Shown piece by piece: positions 10,679 through 19,543 of a DNA stretch of 64,000 nt. The notes under the pieces were generated by a model. It did no database searches. It had not been told where the DNA came from and was given only the letters and a program-made list of their open reading frames with translations. The stretch's first letter is position 1. Every line of letters starts with the position of its first letter. Location: contig JAJDVG010000031.1 of NCBI GenBank assembly GCA_022826245.1, positions 1 through 64,000 of the forward strand, given 5' to 3'. The stretch is from Gammaproteobacteria bacterium. Lineage in GTDB: Bacteria > Pseudomonadota > Gammaproteobacteria > Steroidobacterales > Rariloculaceae. Both the position numbers and the translations under genes were made by a program.

Positions 10679-11338
10679 ATGTCTTGCCGAGGACCAGGAT
10701 TCTGGCGTGGATGGTGCGGGGAACTGCGCTGCGGCCTCGCCGCGCTCGCGATCGTCTGCCCGAGCCTGGCGTTCGCCCAGGCCGATGAGACTCCGCAAAC
10801 GATCTCGCTCGAAGCGACGACGACATCGATCGACCGCGCATCGAACACGTTCTCGATCGAGGGCGTACGCATCACCCAGGGCGATCTGCGCCTCGAAGCC
10901 GACGTTGCCACGGCGTCCGGCCTCGACTTCGCGGCGAGCGAGTGGCGGTTCAGCGGCAACGTCAGCATCGCGATCGAATCGGCCCTCATCACGGCGGAAA
11001 GCGCCGTGTTTTCGTTCGATTCCCACCAGCTCGTCATGGGAGAGCTGCTCGGCAATCCCGTGAGCTTCGAGGAAACCGAACCGCAGCGCGACGACGGCCC
11101 CGTGCGCGGTACGTCGAACCGCGTGTATTACGACAACGTCGAGGCTACGGTGCGCATGGAAGGCGACGCCGCGCTCGTCGTCGGACCGAACGAGATACGC
11201 GGCTGCGACCTGATCTACGATCTGAACCAGGAACAGGTGGCTTCGGGCACGTCCGACTGCGGTGAACCGTTCTCGATCCGCATCGAGCCGCCGGCGGAGG
11301 ACGACGCGCCGGAGCCGGACCGGGCTCCCCCGCAATGA
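10679..11338 (+). CDS. lptA: LPS transport periplasmic protein LptA
   Basis: This 219-aa protein has an N-terminal signal peptide (hydrophobic [15 protein letters not shown], cleavage near residue 33). An OstA-like beta-jellyroll follows, with repeats such as [13 protein letters not shown] and [12 protein letters not shown]. LptA forms the periplasmic bridge carrying LPS to LptDE. The C-terminal tail is Pro/Asp/Glu-rich ([15 protein letters not shown]), longer than in E. coli. The stop overlaps the lptB start. Confidence 0.9.
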   Translation: MSCRGPGFWRGWCGELRCGLAALAIVCPSLAFAQADETPQTISLEATTTSIDRASNTFSIEGVRITQGDLRLEADVATASGLDFAASEWRFSGNVSIAIESALITAESAVFSFDSHQLVMGELLGNPVSFEETEPQRDDGPVRGTSNRVYYDNVEATVRMEGDAALVVGPNEIRGCDLIYDLNQEQVASGTSDCGEPFSIRIEPPAEDDAPEPDRAPPQ

Positions 11339-12060
11339 GCAAGCTCGAAGCGCGCGGGATCGCCAAACGATATCGCCAAAGGGAGGTCGTCAGGGAACTG
11401 ACGCTCACCATCAAGAGCGGCGAGGTCGTCGGCCTGCTCGGCCCGAACGGCGCAGGCAAGACGACGGCCTTCTACATGATGGTCGGGCTCGTGCGCTGCG
11501 ACCGCGGTCAGATCGTGCTCAACGGCCGGGACATCACGCGTCAGCCCGTGCATCGGCGCGCACAGCTCGGGCTCGGCTACCTGCCGCAGGAAGCGTCCGT
11601 GTTTCGCAAGCTCAGCGTGGCCGACAACATTCGCGCGATCCTCGAGACCCGGTCCGGCCTGAACCGCGCCGCCCGCCAGGCCGAACTCGAGCAACTGCTC
11701 GAGGAACTGCACATCGGCCACGTCAGGGACAGTCTCGGGGTGAGCCTGTCCGGCGGGGAACGCCGCCGGGTCGAAATCGCCCGGGCGCTCGCGGCGGAAC
11801 CGAAGTTCGTCCTGCTCGACGAGCCTTTCGCCGGTGTCGATCCGATCTCGGTGCTCGACATACAGCGCATCATCGGGCACCTGAGCCAGCGGCAGATCGG
11901 CGTGCTGGTCACCGATCACAATGTGCGCGAAACGCTTGGAATCTGCCAGCATGCCTATATCCTGAATGAAGGCACACTGATGGCAGCCGGTACACCGGAC
12001 GAAATTCTGGCCGACAGGAACGTACGGGAAGTCTATCTCGGCGAAGACTTCTCGCTTTGA
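11335..12060 (+). CDS. lptB: LPS export ABC transporter ATPase LptB
   Basis: The 241-aa ABC ATPase powers LPS extraction with LptF and LptG. It has Walker [10 protein letters not shown] at 36-44, signature [15 protein letters not shown], Walker [14 protein letters not shown] and the switch segment [10 protein letters not shown], all LptB-specific. Coupled to lptA by an ATGA overlap at 11335-11338. Its partners LptFG are not in the window. Confidence 0.96.
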   Translation: MSKLEARGIAKRYRQREVVRELTLTIKSGEVVGLLGPNGAGKTTAFYMMVGLVRCDRGQIVLNGRDITRQPVHRRAQLGLGYLPQEASVFRKLSVADNIRAILETRSGLNRAARQAELEQLLEELHIGHVRDSLGVSLSGGERRRVEIARALAAEPKFVLLDEPFAGVDPISVLDIQRIIGHLSQRQIGVLVTDHNVRETLGICQHAYILNEGTLMAAGTPDEILADRNVREVYLGEDFSL

Positions 12061-12075
12061 GATACGAACGATGAA

Positions 12076-13527
12076 ATGCTGAAACCCGCCCTGCAACTGC
12101 GGCTGTCACAGCAGCTCAGGATGACGCCGCAACTGCAGCAGGCGATTCATCTGCTGCAGTTGCCGATCATCGATCTCAGGGCGCGCATCGAGGAAGCGCT
12201 CGAGCAGAACGTGATGCTCGAGGTCGACGAAACCGAAACTGCGGCCGCAGGCGACGCTGCCGAAGGAAGTGACGGTGTTCTCGAGGAAAACGCTGCGGCG
12301 GAGACCTCCGGAGCTGACGACGATGCGCTCGACTTCGACGCGCCCAGGCTCGCCGACTGGGACGACGTGCCGAGAACGGGGCCGTCGGAGGGGCCGCGGC
12401 ACAGCGATCCGGCGCTGACCGTCGAGCACGCCGACCGCTCCGACGAAACGCTCAGCGACCACCTCCTGTGGCAACTGGAGCTTGAGAACCTCGATCGCCG
12501 AAGCACGACGATCGGCCAGGCGATCATCGATGCCGTCAACGATGACGGCTACCTTACGGACGACCTCGAGACGATACGCGCGACTCTGGCGCCGGATGTC
12601 GTCGCATCGATCGACGAGATCGAGACGATGCTCGAGCGCGTGCAGGCCTTCGACCCGGCGGGCGTCGCGGCCCGCTCGGTTGGCGAGTGCATGTTGTTGC
12701 AGCTCGGTCAGCTCGACGGGGATACCGCCGGACTCGAACTCGCCTGCAGGATCGCCGGCGAGCATCTCGAACTCCTGGCCGAACAACGCTACGACGCGCT
12801 CAGGCGTGTGCTCGCTGCGACCGCGGACGAACTCGAGGATGCACTGCTGCTCGTTCGAGCCTGCCATCCGCGCCCGGGCGCCGCGATCCAGGCGCCGACG
12901 ACCGAATTCGTCGTGCCCGACGTCTTCATTCGCCGCGTCGACGGCCGCTGGCTCGTCGAACTCAACGACTCGATCGCGCCTCGGCTCAGGGTCAATCCCG
13001 TCTACGCCGGCTCGCTCGGTCGGGACGACGGCTACGACGTGCTCAAGACCCAGCTGCAGGAGGCGCGCTGGCTGGTGCGCAGCCTCGAGATACGCAGCGA
13101 CACGCTGGCCCGGGTCGCGCTCACGATCGTGGAGCGCCAGTCCGCGTTCCTCGAACACGGCGAGGAACACATGCAGCCCATGGTTCTGCGCGATGTCGCC
13201 GAAGCGACCGGCATGCACGAATCGACGATCTCGCGCGTCACGGTCAACAAGTACATGCTGACGCCGCGCGGCATGTTCGACTTCAGGTACTTCTTTTCCA
13301 GCCATGTGCCCGGCAGCGAGGGCGACCAGTCCTCGACGGCCGTGCGCGCCAGGATCCGCAAGCTCGTTGCAGCGGAAAATCCCGGGAAGCCGCTCAGTGA
13401 CAACCGGATCGCAACGATGCTCGCCGATGACGGCATCCAGGTCGCGCGCCGCACCGTGGCGAAGTATCGTGAAGCACTCGGGATTCCGTCATCGAGCGCC
13501 AGACGGCAACGCCGGCTCGCCGGATGA
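12076..13527 (+). CDS. rpoN: RNA polymerase sigma-54 factor
   Basis: This 483-aa protein has the three sigma-54 regions: a Gln/Leu-rich N-terminal activator-interacting region (LRLSQQLRMTPQLQQAIHLL), an acidic region II (about 50-130), and a core-binding and DNA-binding half ending in the RpoN box ARRTVAKYREALGIPS. It starts 15 bp after lptB. The downstream order in relatives is hpf, ptsN, rapZ; here ptsN is missing. Confidence 0.96.
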   Translation: MLKPALQLRLSQQLRMTPQLQQAIHLLQLPIIDLRARIEEALEQNVMLEVDETETAAAGDAAEGSDGVLEENAAAETSGADDDALDFDAPRLADWDDVPRTGPSEGPRHSDPALTVEHADRSDETLSDHLLWQLELENLDRRSTTIGQAIIDAVNDDGYLTDDLETIRATLAPDVVASIDEIETMLERVQAFDPAGVAARSVGECMLLQLGQLDGDTAGLELACRIAGEHLELLAEQRYDALRRVLAATADELEDALLLVRACHPRPGAAIQAPTTEFVVPDVFIRRVDGRWLVELNDSIAPRLRVNPVYAGSLGRDDGYDVLKTQLQEARWLVRSLEIRSDTLARVALTIVERQSAFLEHGEEHMQPMVLRDVAEATGMHESTISRVTVNKYMLTPRGMFDFRYFFSSHVPGSEGDQSSTAVRARIRKLVAAENPGKPLSDNRIATMLADDGIQVARRTVAKYREALGIPSSSARRQRRLAG

Positions 13528-13561
13528 ACGATTTCATGAACAAGGCACGAGGAGCGCCAAT

Positions 13562-13882
13562 ATGCAGCTAACCGTAACCGGTCATCACATCGACGTATCG
13601 CCCGCCTTGCGCAGCTACGTGGCGAAGAAGATGGCAAGGGTCGAGCGGCATTTCGATCACGTGACCGACATGCACTGCATTCTCACCGTGGAGAAACTCG
13701 CCCACAAGGCCGAGGCCACCATTCACCTGCGCGGCGCCACCATCCACGCAGACTCGGTCGAGGGCGACATGTACGCCGCGATCGACGGGCTCGTCGACAA
13801 GCTCGACCGGCAGGTCAGGCGGCACAAGGAAAAACTCAAGAATCACCACCCGAGGCACGCCGAGAAGTCCGCCGTGCGCTAA
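13562..13882 (+). CDS. hpf: Ribosome hibernation promoting factor (short HPF/YhbH)
   Basis: A 106-aa short-form HPF that binds the 30S decoding centre and promotes formation of inactive 100S ribosomes. It starts MQLTVTGHHIDVSPALRSYV and continues with the conserved KMARVERHFDHVTDMH and a basic C-terminus (RRHKEKLKNHH). A GGAG ribosome binding site precedes the ATG by about 8 nt. Downstream of rpoN, as in most Gammaproteobacteria. Confidence 0.95.
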   Translation: MQLTVTGHHIDVSPALRSYVAKKMARVERHFDHVTDMHCILTVEKLAHKAEATIHLRGATIHADSVEGDMYAAIDGLVDKLDRQVRRHKEKLKNHHPRHAEKSAVR

Positions 13883-13899
13883 GCCAACACCCGAGGCTC

Positions 13900-14262
13900 A
13901 TGGTCGAAATCGTGTCGTTTGCCTACAAGCACGGACCGCCACCCGACGCCGCTCTGCTCTTCGACGTCCGGGATTTGCCGAATCCGTACTGGGACCGGTC
14001 ACTGCGTGAGCTGTGCGGCAAGGATGGCCCGGTCAAGGCCTTTTTCGACGCCGAACCGCTCGCACTGGCGACGGTCCGCAAGATCGTCGGAGCGATCGAG
14101 CGCCACACACGCGCCGTAGGTCAGCACAACTCTCCCGAGTTTACGGTCGCGATCGGCTGCACGGGCGGCCAGCACCGCTCCGTCTACGTCGCCGAATCCG
14201 TAGCCGAAGCCCTATCGCCAAACCATGCACCGATAACAACCCGACACCGCGACCTGGCATGA
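13900..14262 (+). CDS. Free-standing RapZ C-terminal domain
   Basis: The 120-aa protein aligns with only the C-terminal half of RapZ, the RNase adaptor that hands GlmZ sRNA to RNase E. Family motifs are SFAYKHGPPPDAALLFDVR, LPNPYWD and GCTGGQHRSVYVAE, the last being the conserved phosphate-binding loop. There is no N-terminal P-loop ATPase domain: the gene starts 17 bp after hpf, so no room exists for the usual 150 residues, and ptsN is also absent. The ORF is intact and ends close to the family end. It could be a working RNA-binding domain or the remnant of a deletion that fused the locus. Confidence 0.85.
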   Translation: MVEIVSFAYKHGPPPDAALLFDVRDLPNPYWDRSLRELCGKDGPVKAFFDAEPLALATVRKIVGAIERHTRAVGQHNSPEFTVAIGCTGGQHRSVYVAESVAEALSPNHAPITTRHRDLA

Positions 14263-14277
14263 GCGCCGCGCAACGCC

Positions 14278-14400
14278 AAGGGGAGTCGCACGACGGGCCG
14301 CTTGAAACCCTCGCGCGCAGGGATGCGCGCGCGGAGCCTACATGGATGTATTCACGGCGTGTTTCAAGCGGCCCGTAGTGTGACTCCCCGCACCACCGCG
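14278..14400 (-). repeat. Dispersed palindromic repeat, copy B
   Basis: Same family as copy A but in the opposite orientation, with perfect 15-bp arms at 14294-14308 and 14361-14375 identical to those of copy A. The ends are AAGGGGAG (left) and CTCCCCGCACCACCGCG (right). It lies between the RapZ-domain gene and mgtE. The gap 14263-14555 holds nothing else recognisable. Confidence 0.85.
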
Positions 14401-14490
14401 ACAGCGCCCACTCCAAGCCCGCACGGACGCATTCACGCCGTGTTTCAAGCAGCCCGTGGTGTGACTCCCCGCACCACCGCGACAGCGCGC
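14351..14490 (-). repeat. Tandem half-copy of the palindromic repeat
   Basis: The 57 nt at 14351-14407, covering one arm and one end of copy B, recur at 14432-14488 with three mismatches (period 81 bp). One mismatch lies in the arm, which is now unpaired in the half-copy (CAAGCAGCCCG rather than CAAGCGGCCCG). This suggests slippage or a collapsed second insertion. Confidence 0.8.
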
Positions 14491-14555
14491 ACGCGTTAGA
14501 CCTCCACCCCCGTCCCGGCTACACTCGCGCCTCCTCGTAGGATCGCGAGACTGCG

Positions 14556-15914
14556 ATGTCCCGAGCGCCAGAGCAATTTGCCCCATCGACGCGACTCGAG
14601 GTCCTGCGCGAGGCACTCGACAAGGGCGCCATGCGCCAGATCGGGCGTCTGCTCAACGCCCTGAACCCGGCCGAGATCGCCGACCTGCTCGAATCGCTGC
14701 CGCTCACGCAGCGCGCGATCGTCTGGGAACTCGTCGACCTCGAGGACGAGGGCGGAGTGCTCGTCGAAGTCAACGACGAGGTCCGCAACAGCCTGATCAG
14801 CCGCATGGACTCGTCGGAAGTCGTCGCGGCCGCCGCGAGTCTCGACATCGACGACCTCGCGGATCTCGTCGCCGAACTGCCCGAGGCCATCACCAGGGAG
14901 CTGCTTCGGTCGCTCGATCGCAGCGCCCGGCTCAGCCTGCAGGCCGTCCTCGAGTACGAGGAAGACAGCGCCGGCGGCCTGATGAACCCCAACACGCTGA
15001 CCGTGCGCAGCGACGTAACCGCCGATGTCGTGCTGCGCTACCTCAGGATGCTCAGGGAGATCCCCGAGGACACCGATGCCCTTTTCGTCGTGAACAGGGA
15101 CGGCAGTTACCTCGGCTGCCTGTACATCACGCGGCTCATCACGGCAGACACCGGACAGACCGTCACCGAGATCATGGACACCGACGTGCCGTCCATCGGC
15201 GCCACCGTCGCCGCGGCGGACGTCGCCACGCTCTTCGAGAACCACGATCTCGTATCGGCGGCCGTGATCGATGACGACGGCAAGCTGGTCGGCCGGATCA
15301 CGGTCGACGACGTGCTCGACGTCATCCGGGACGAAGCCAGCCGTTCGGTGCTCAGCATGGCGGGCCTCGACGAAGACGACGACATGTTCGCGCCGGTCGC
15401 CGTCAGCGCGCGGCGCAGGTCGATCTGGCTCGGGGTGAACCTCGCGACGGCGTTTCTGGCCGCCGGCGTCGCCAGCCTGTTCGAGACGACGCTCGAACAG
15501 GTCGTGATGCTCGCGATCCTCATGCCGGTCGTGCCCAGCATGGGCGGCATCGCCGGCAGTCAGACACTGATCCTGATCACGCGCGGCATCGCGCTCGGCC
15601 AGGTCGCGCGATCCAACGCGCGGTGGCTGTTGACCAAGGAGTTCGGTGTGGGGCTCGTCAACGCGGCCGGTTGGGCCTGCGTCGTCGCACTCGTGACCTC
15701 GTGGTGGTTCGAAACATGGAAGATCGGCCTGGTCATCGGGCTCGCGCTCGCCGCGAACCTGCTCTGCGCGGCGCTGGCCGGCGTCGGCGTCCCATTGGCG
15801 CTGAAGCGTCTCGGCATCGATCCGGCGCTCGCCGGCGGGGTCGTGCTCATGGCGATTACCGACGTGGTCGGTCTCGCCGCGTTCTTCGGGTTCGGAACCT
15901 GGATACTGCTGTAG
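14556..15914 (+). CDS. mgtE: Magnesium transporter MgtE
   Basis: This 452-aa protein has the MgtE architecture: an N-terminal helical Mg-sensing domain (about 25-135, DLLESLPLTQRAIVWELV), a CBS pair (about 140-265, AGGLMNPNTLTVRSD and MDTDVPSIGATVAAADVA), and five C-terminal helices with MPVVPSMGGIAGSQTL in the pore. It is a homodimeric Mg2+ channel gated by cytoplasmic Mg2+. In Xanthomonas-type genomes mgtE follows the rpoN-hpf-ptsN-hprK-rapZ-PTS cluster; here everything between hpf and mgtE except the RapZ domain is gone. Confidence 0.94.
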   Translation: MSRAPEQFAPSTRLEVLREALDKGAMRQIGRLLNALNPAEIADLLESLPLTQRAIVWELVDLEDEGGVLVEVNDEVRNSLISRMDSSEVVAAAASLDIDDLADLVAELPEAITRELLRSLDRSARLSLQAVLEYEEDSAGGLMNPNTLTVRSDVTADVVLRYLRMLREIPEDTDALFVVNRDGSYLGCLYITRLITADTGQTVTEIMDTDVPSIGATVAAADVATLFENHDLVSAAVIDDDGKLVGRITVDDVLDVIRDEASRSVLSMAGLDEDDDMFAPVAVSARRRSIWLGVNLATAFLAAGVASLFETTLEQVVMLAILMPVVPSMGGIAGSQTLILITRGIALGQVARSNARWLLTKEFGVGLVNAAGWACVVALVTSWWFETWKIGLVIGLALAANLLCAALAGVGVPLALKRLGIDPALAGGVVLMAITDVVGLAAFFGFGTWILL

Positions 15915-15942
15915 GAGCCGGTCCCGATCCGCGGCACGCGGC

Positions 15943-17133
15943 TCAGGGCAGGGAACGCCGGGAATCCGAATCTCCGGGCGCATCGGTCGGCTGTTCGAAC
16001 AGGAACGCGCGCAGTTTGTCCTGCATGCGCATCGCATCGGCGTAACCGAGCGCGATGAGTTCGCGCGTAAACCCGGACTCGAACAGCAGATAGCTGACGA
16101 ACTGCATCCCGTCCCTGTTCATGGCGCCGAGACCGCGCAACAGCAGGCGCAGTCCGGCCGGCAGCTCGCCGGCATGCCGCGCGGCAACCTCGCGAAGATC
16201 CTCGCTCGGCACGATGACGAGGGTGTGCAGCGGCCGGAGATTCGCAAGCGGCGGCCCAAGATGCGCAAGGTCCACGTGCTCGAGAATCGTGTTGAGCCGC
16301 GTCGCGCGCTCGAGGTCCACGTAAAGCCCATCCATGAACAGCGTATCGAGCATATGGCCCGCAAGATGCGCGAGGCTCGGAGAACTGGCGCCGGAATCGG
16401 CGATCGGTTCGGCATCGGGGTGCTCGTCGCGGACCCCGACCACGAGCAGGCGATCGGCGCCGAGATGGATGGCCGGACTCAGCGGCGTCTGGTGCCGTAT
16501 CGAACCGTCACCGTAGAACTCTCCGCCGACGCGCACCGGGGGGAATATGAACGGCACGGACGCGCTGGCCATGAGGTGATCCAGACCGATCGTCGCCGGC
16601 CGGCCGATTCGTCTGACGCGTGCCCAGGGTTTCGTGGACGGCAGCCCGTGAACGAACGTCACGGAGCGCGCCGAGGTGTAGGCCGACGCCGTGACCGCAA
16701 GCGCCTCGAGCCAGCCCTTCTCGATCGCCCGATCGATCCGGGCGAACGGAATGCTGCGCTCGAGAAGCTCGCGCAGCGGTGCGTTGTCGAGCAGGCACCT
16801 CGGGTTGTAGCGGCCGAGGCCGCCGAGCACGAGCGCGGCAAACCAGTGCAGGCTCGACTTGAACAGTGTCCAGTTGTCGGCTCGAAACACCTGGCGCGTT
16901 TCGAAGCCTGCCCAGACCTCCTCCATCGACGCGACGGCACGCCGAAAGTGGCCCGCCCGGCTCGCGAGAACCGCCGCATTGATCGCGCCGGCCGACGAGC
17001 CCGAAAGCACGGCGAACGGATTTCCGGCGTTGCGCGGCAGCAATTCGGCGATCGCCTTGAGCACGCCGACCTGGTAGGCGCCGCGTGCGCCGGCGCCCGG
17101 CAGGATCAGGGCCTTGCGGCTGGCCGTATCCAC
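15943..17133 (-). CDS. Patatin-like phospholipase
   Basis: The 396-aa protein has the patatin Ser-Asp dyad fold: oxyanion loop PGAGARGAYQVG near the N-terminus, nucleophile GSSAG (SGSSAGAINAAVL), and Asp in GDGSIRHQTPLSPAIHLGAD. It resembles bacterial RssA/NTE-like lipid hydrolases; the substrate is unknown. No signal peptide is seen. The start is a GTG at 17133 (VDTASRKALILPGAG). The first 25 or so bases of this gene are duplicated at 19424-19450, beyond the oxidoreductase gene. Confidence 0.87.
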   Translation of the reverse strand: MDTASRKALILPGAGARGAYQVGVLKAIAELLPRNAGNPFAVLSGSSAGAINAAVLASRAGHFRRAVASMEEVWAGFETRQVFRADNWTLFKSSLHWFAALVLGGLGRYNPRCLLDNAPLRELLERSIPFARIDRAIEKGWLEALAVTASAYTSARSVTFVHGLPSTKPWARVRRIGRPATIGLDHLMASASVPFIFPPVRVGGEFYGDGSIRHQTPLSPAIHLGADRLLVVGVRDEHPDAEPIADSGASSPSLAHLAGHMLDTLFMDGLYVDLERATRLNTILEHVDLAHLGPPLANLRPLHTLVIVPSEDLREVAARHAGELPAGLRLLLRGLGAMNRDGMQFVSYLLFESGFTRELIALGYADAMRMQDKLRAFLFEQPTDAPGDSDSRRSLP

Positions 17134-17140
17134 CGCGGCG

Positions 17141-17200
17141 CTACCTTCCGGGCACGGTGACTATCTGCATCACATCGGTTCCAGGTTCGCCTGCGTGGCC
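17141..17200 (-). pseudogene. Remnant of a pyruvate kinase 3' end
   Basis: Reading on the minus strand, the last codons before a TAG at 17143-17141 encode PGTDVMQIVTVPGR. The intact pyk at 19544 ends GGTNTMQIVTVPAQ. At the DNA level 17151-17171 and 19554-19574 match at 19 of 21 positions, and both lie 10 nt from the stop codon. Further upstream the similarity fades, so only about 15-20 codons remain. Confidence 0.7.
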
Positions 17201-17289
17201 CGAATCTTCCTCTTGCCGGCAGAATCCCGGGCTGCCTGTCGAATGGCTGGGGAGTCGCAGAATTGGCGTTGGCGGGATGCGGCGATCAG

Positions 17290-17318
17290 GCGCCAATCAT
17301 CCCCTGATGGATTGGCGC
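17290..17318. repeat. Inverted repeat at the end of the oxidoreductase gene
   Basis: Arms GCGCCAATC (17290-17298) and GATTGGCGC (17310-17318) form a 9-bp stem with an 11-nt loop touching the stop codon of the oxidoreductase gene. No T-tract follows on the minus strand, so a classic intrinsic terminator is not supported. The ATTGGCG core is repeated once more at 17262-17268. Confidence 0.5.
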
Positions 17319-19210
17319 TACGAGAACAGCGCTTCAATGGCGCGTTTCCCCCTGTCTGCAGCGGGTCCCCAATGTTGAATCCCCTCAAGCTCCGAATGCG
17401 CGATTGCGATACGGCCGAATGGCCGCGCGACGATCTCGGCCGCTGTCGGTTGTGAATTGCGGGAAAAGAAGAAGCCCGGTTGAGGCGTCATGTAGGCATG
17501 CCCCCAGCGATTCAATACGATACCGGCCACATCGCTTTGCCAATCGAAACCGGTTGCCGCAAACAATTCGTTCATCTGCAGTTGAATCCGCCGTTCAAAC
17601 TCGGCATAGCTGGTCGAGAACAGCTCCCAGCGCCCGGCTATGCCCTGCGCCGCTGCCGGCTCCCCCGGATAGTAGAACGGCACATAAAACGTAAGCAGCG
17701 CGGGTCGGTCGGGGTGTATCTGCGGACGGTAACTCCCCGTATGCATCGGTAAACGGATGTTGCAGGAATTACCGAATTCGCCATCGCTCCACATGCAGGC
17801 GCCCGTTCCAAGCCGCTCGACAAAACGCCAGTTCCTGACCGCAACATTCGCGACCAGAAACGGGGCATGTACAAAGCTTTCGTAGGCTGTCCGATGTTGA
17901 TCGGGCAGATCGTGCACGACGTACTTGTTGATCCATCCACCGCAAGCCATGACCACCCGTTTCGCCTTGAGCCGATGGTGGGTCCCGTTCTGAATGTAGC
18001 TCACGATCACGTGACCGGCCGTTTCCGGCGGACCGTCGTGACGTACCCGATTCACGGTAGCGCCGAGCCGCATTCTCATCGCCTCGCCTGGTTGGTCGAG
18101 TGCGGCGAAATCAATTCCGCCATTCATGATGCCGTCGAAGTCGTCGGTTCCCCGGATTGCGCGCGGCATGAATTTCTTGACGAAGTATCGAGAGAACCCG
18201 TCGTTGCCGCCCGGGAATGAATGTCGAGTCCAGCTATCGTACTCGCGCCTTTCTCCCCTCACGGGCAAACCCAGCCTCATGGCGCCGTAAGCCGATATTA
18301 CGTCGCAGCCGAAGCCAGCGCTTCCGGTGACGATTCGATCGGCCCAGCGAGTGACTTCCGGCGCCAATTCCAGTTCATCTTCAAGGAATTGCTTATAGGT
18401 CATCGTGTCAAGCCAACGCTCGTCATCGAGTGCGGAGGGCGTTTCGAATTCGTGCGCACGCCAGCGGAACAGATCCCGACTTGACGCTTCGCTTCCAGGC
18501 AGATCGCGGTAGGCGTTCACAATCGGGTCGAGTACCCAGTTCCCTTGTGGGCCGGTACCGCGGAAGTAATGCGCAACCGAGGTGATTTCCTCCTGCCAGT
18601 ACTGGTAGCCGTAGTTGTCTCTGGCCAGGCGGATTCGTCCGTTGGCCTGTTGCGGCACACCGTAGTCGAAATCCAGCGGAACGCCCAACTCGCGCATGTA
18701 CCTGAGATCGGGAATGTCCTTGTAGCTTTCCCGATCCTCACGCGTATTGGGCACCGAAAAACCGTTTGCCCCTTGCGGGCCGATCAGCCAGTCGCCATCG
18801 ACGTCGAACTCGTTTCGCTTGGACTCGCCGCCAAACACGGGGTGGTTGTCGATGATCAGGCATCGACTGCCCGACTGCGCGCGTTTCGAATACTCGTATG
18901 CCGCGCCGAGTCCGGCCATCCCGGCCCCGACAATCACGAGATCGTACTCTTCGCCCGTGTCGATCGTGTCGGCGGGATCGTCGGCCTGCTGGTCATCGCG
19001 AATGCTGTGAGCGGCATTGACGAGGTCCGGCGTATTCCCGTGAGACGCCGCATAGTCGCCCACTCCACCGTACCCGTACCAGTCCGGCCCGACGCGGGCT
19101 TGCACGACCTCATCTGCAAAAGCGATCGGAGCTTGCATGTCAAGCAACACCGCGCCCGTGCCCAGCAACGTGGCCTGGGCGAAGTCCCTTCGAGTGATTC
19201 TCCCACTCAT
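17318..19210 (-). CDS. Tat-exported FAD-dependent oxidoreductase, spermidine dehydrogenase-like
   Basis: The 630-aa protein starts with a twin-arginine signal (ITRRDFAQATLLGTGAVLL). The Rossmann FAD motif DLVIVGAGMAGLGAAYEY (GxGxxG at 95-100) follows, with its acidic ribose-binding end at CLIIDNH. Overall order and the sequence around GGESKRNEF resemble Pseudomonas SpdH, a spermidine dehydrogenase, but the substrate is not proven. It would act in the periplasm. Base composition is visibly less GC-rich than its neighbours. It is a single gene bracketed by copied fragments of pyk and patatin gene ends, strong evidence that it was inserted. No regulator is adjacent; a 12-bp perfect palindrome lies about 140 bp upstream. 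Confidence 0.75.
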   Translation of the reverse strand: MSGRITRRDFAQATLLGTGAVLLDMQAPIAFADEVVQARVGPDWYGYGGVGDYAASHGNTPDLVNAAHSIRDDQQADDPADTIDTGEEYDLVIVGAGMAGLGAAYEYSKRAQSGSRCLIIDNHPVFGGESKRNEFDVDGDWLIGPQGANGFSVPNTREDRESYKDIPDLRYMRELGVPLDFDYGVPQQANGRIRLARDNYGYQYWQEEITSVAHYFRGTGPQGNWVLDPIVNAYRDLPGSEASSRDLFRWRAHEFETPSALDDERWLDTMTYKQFLEDELELAPEVTRWADRIVTGSAGFGCDVISAYGAMRLGLPVRGERREYDSWTRHSFPGGNDGFSRYFVKKFMPRAIRGTDDFDGIMNGGIDFAALDQPGEAMRMRLGATVNRVRHDGPPETAGHVIVSYIQNGTHHRLKAKRVVMACGGWINKYVVHDLPDQHRTAYESFVHAPFLVANVAVRNWRFVERLGTGACMWSDGEFGNSCNIRLPMHTGSYRPQIHPDRPALLTFYVPFYYPGEPAAAQGIAGRWELFSTSYAEFERRIQLQMNELFAATGFDWQSDVAGIVLNRWGHAYMTPQPGFFFSRNSQPTAAEIVARPFGRIAIAHSELEGIQHWGPAADRGKRAIEALFS

Positions 19211-19543
19211 GGCAGGTTTGCGTTGGTTTCAGCCGATCCGCTCAGTCGGCGGAATCTGCGGCAAGTCTCCCCTGTTCCAAGGTCCTGGCAAGCATTCAGC
19301 GTTGTCATCAAGGACGCGTTGCAATGCCGACTCGTCGTCGTTGCAAGGGATAGTACTATCAAACGCCCTGTTCGTGGTGCTCGTTGGTCGGTCCGCTCAC
19401 AGGCCTCGGGTTTTGCCATGCGGGGGCCTTGCGGCTGGCCGGCTCCACCGTGTTCCTGGCAGCGCGTGGCGAAAGATCGGCTGCTTTCCGGCGGAAGAGG
19501 GCCTCGTCGGTCCCGGTGCGACGCCGGGTTCTGCCACGGGCTG
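19211..19543. other. 333-bp gap between the FAD oxidoreductase and pyk
   Basis: This non-coding stretch holds the perfect 12-bp palindrome GATAGTACTATC at 19349-19360, a possible operator for the downstream oxidoreductase, and a remnant of the patatin gene start at 19424-19450. No convincing ORF or ribosome binding site was found. Confidence 0.6.
19424..19450 (-). pseudogene. Remnant of the patatin gene start
   Basis: The 27 nt at 19424-19450 match 17109-17135 at 25 of 27 positions. On the minus strand they read VEPASRKAP, compared with the patatin start VDTASRKAL, including the GTG start codon. After these codons the similarity ends. Confidence 0.65.

Noticed and set aside
14263-14500. CRISPR-like repeats near 14.3 kb
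   Set aside because: The units are long palindromes with only one extra partial unit and no uniform spacers; they belong to the dispersed repeat.
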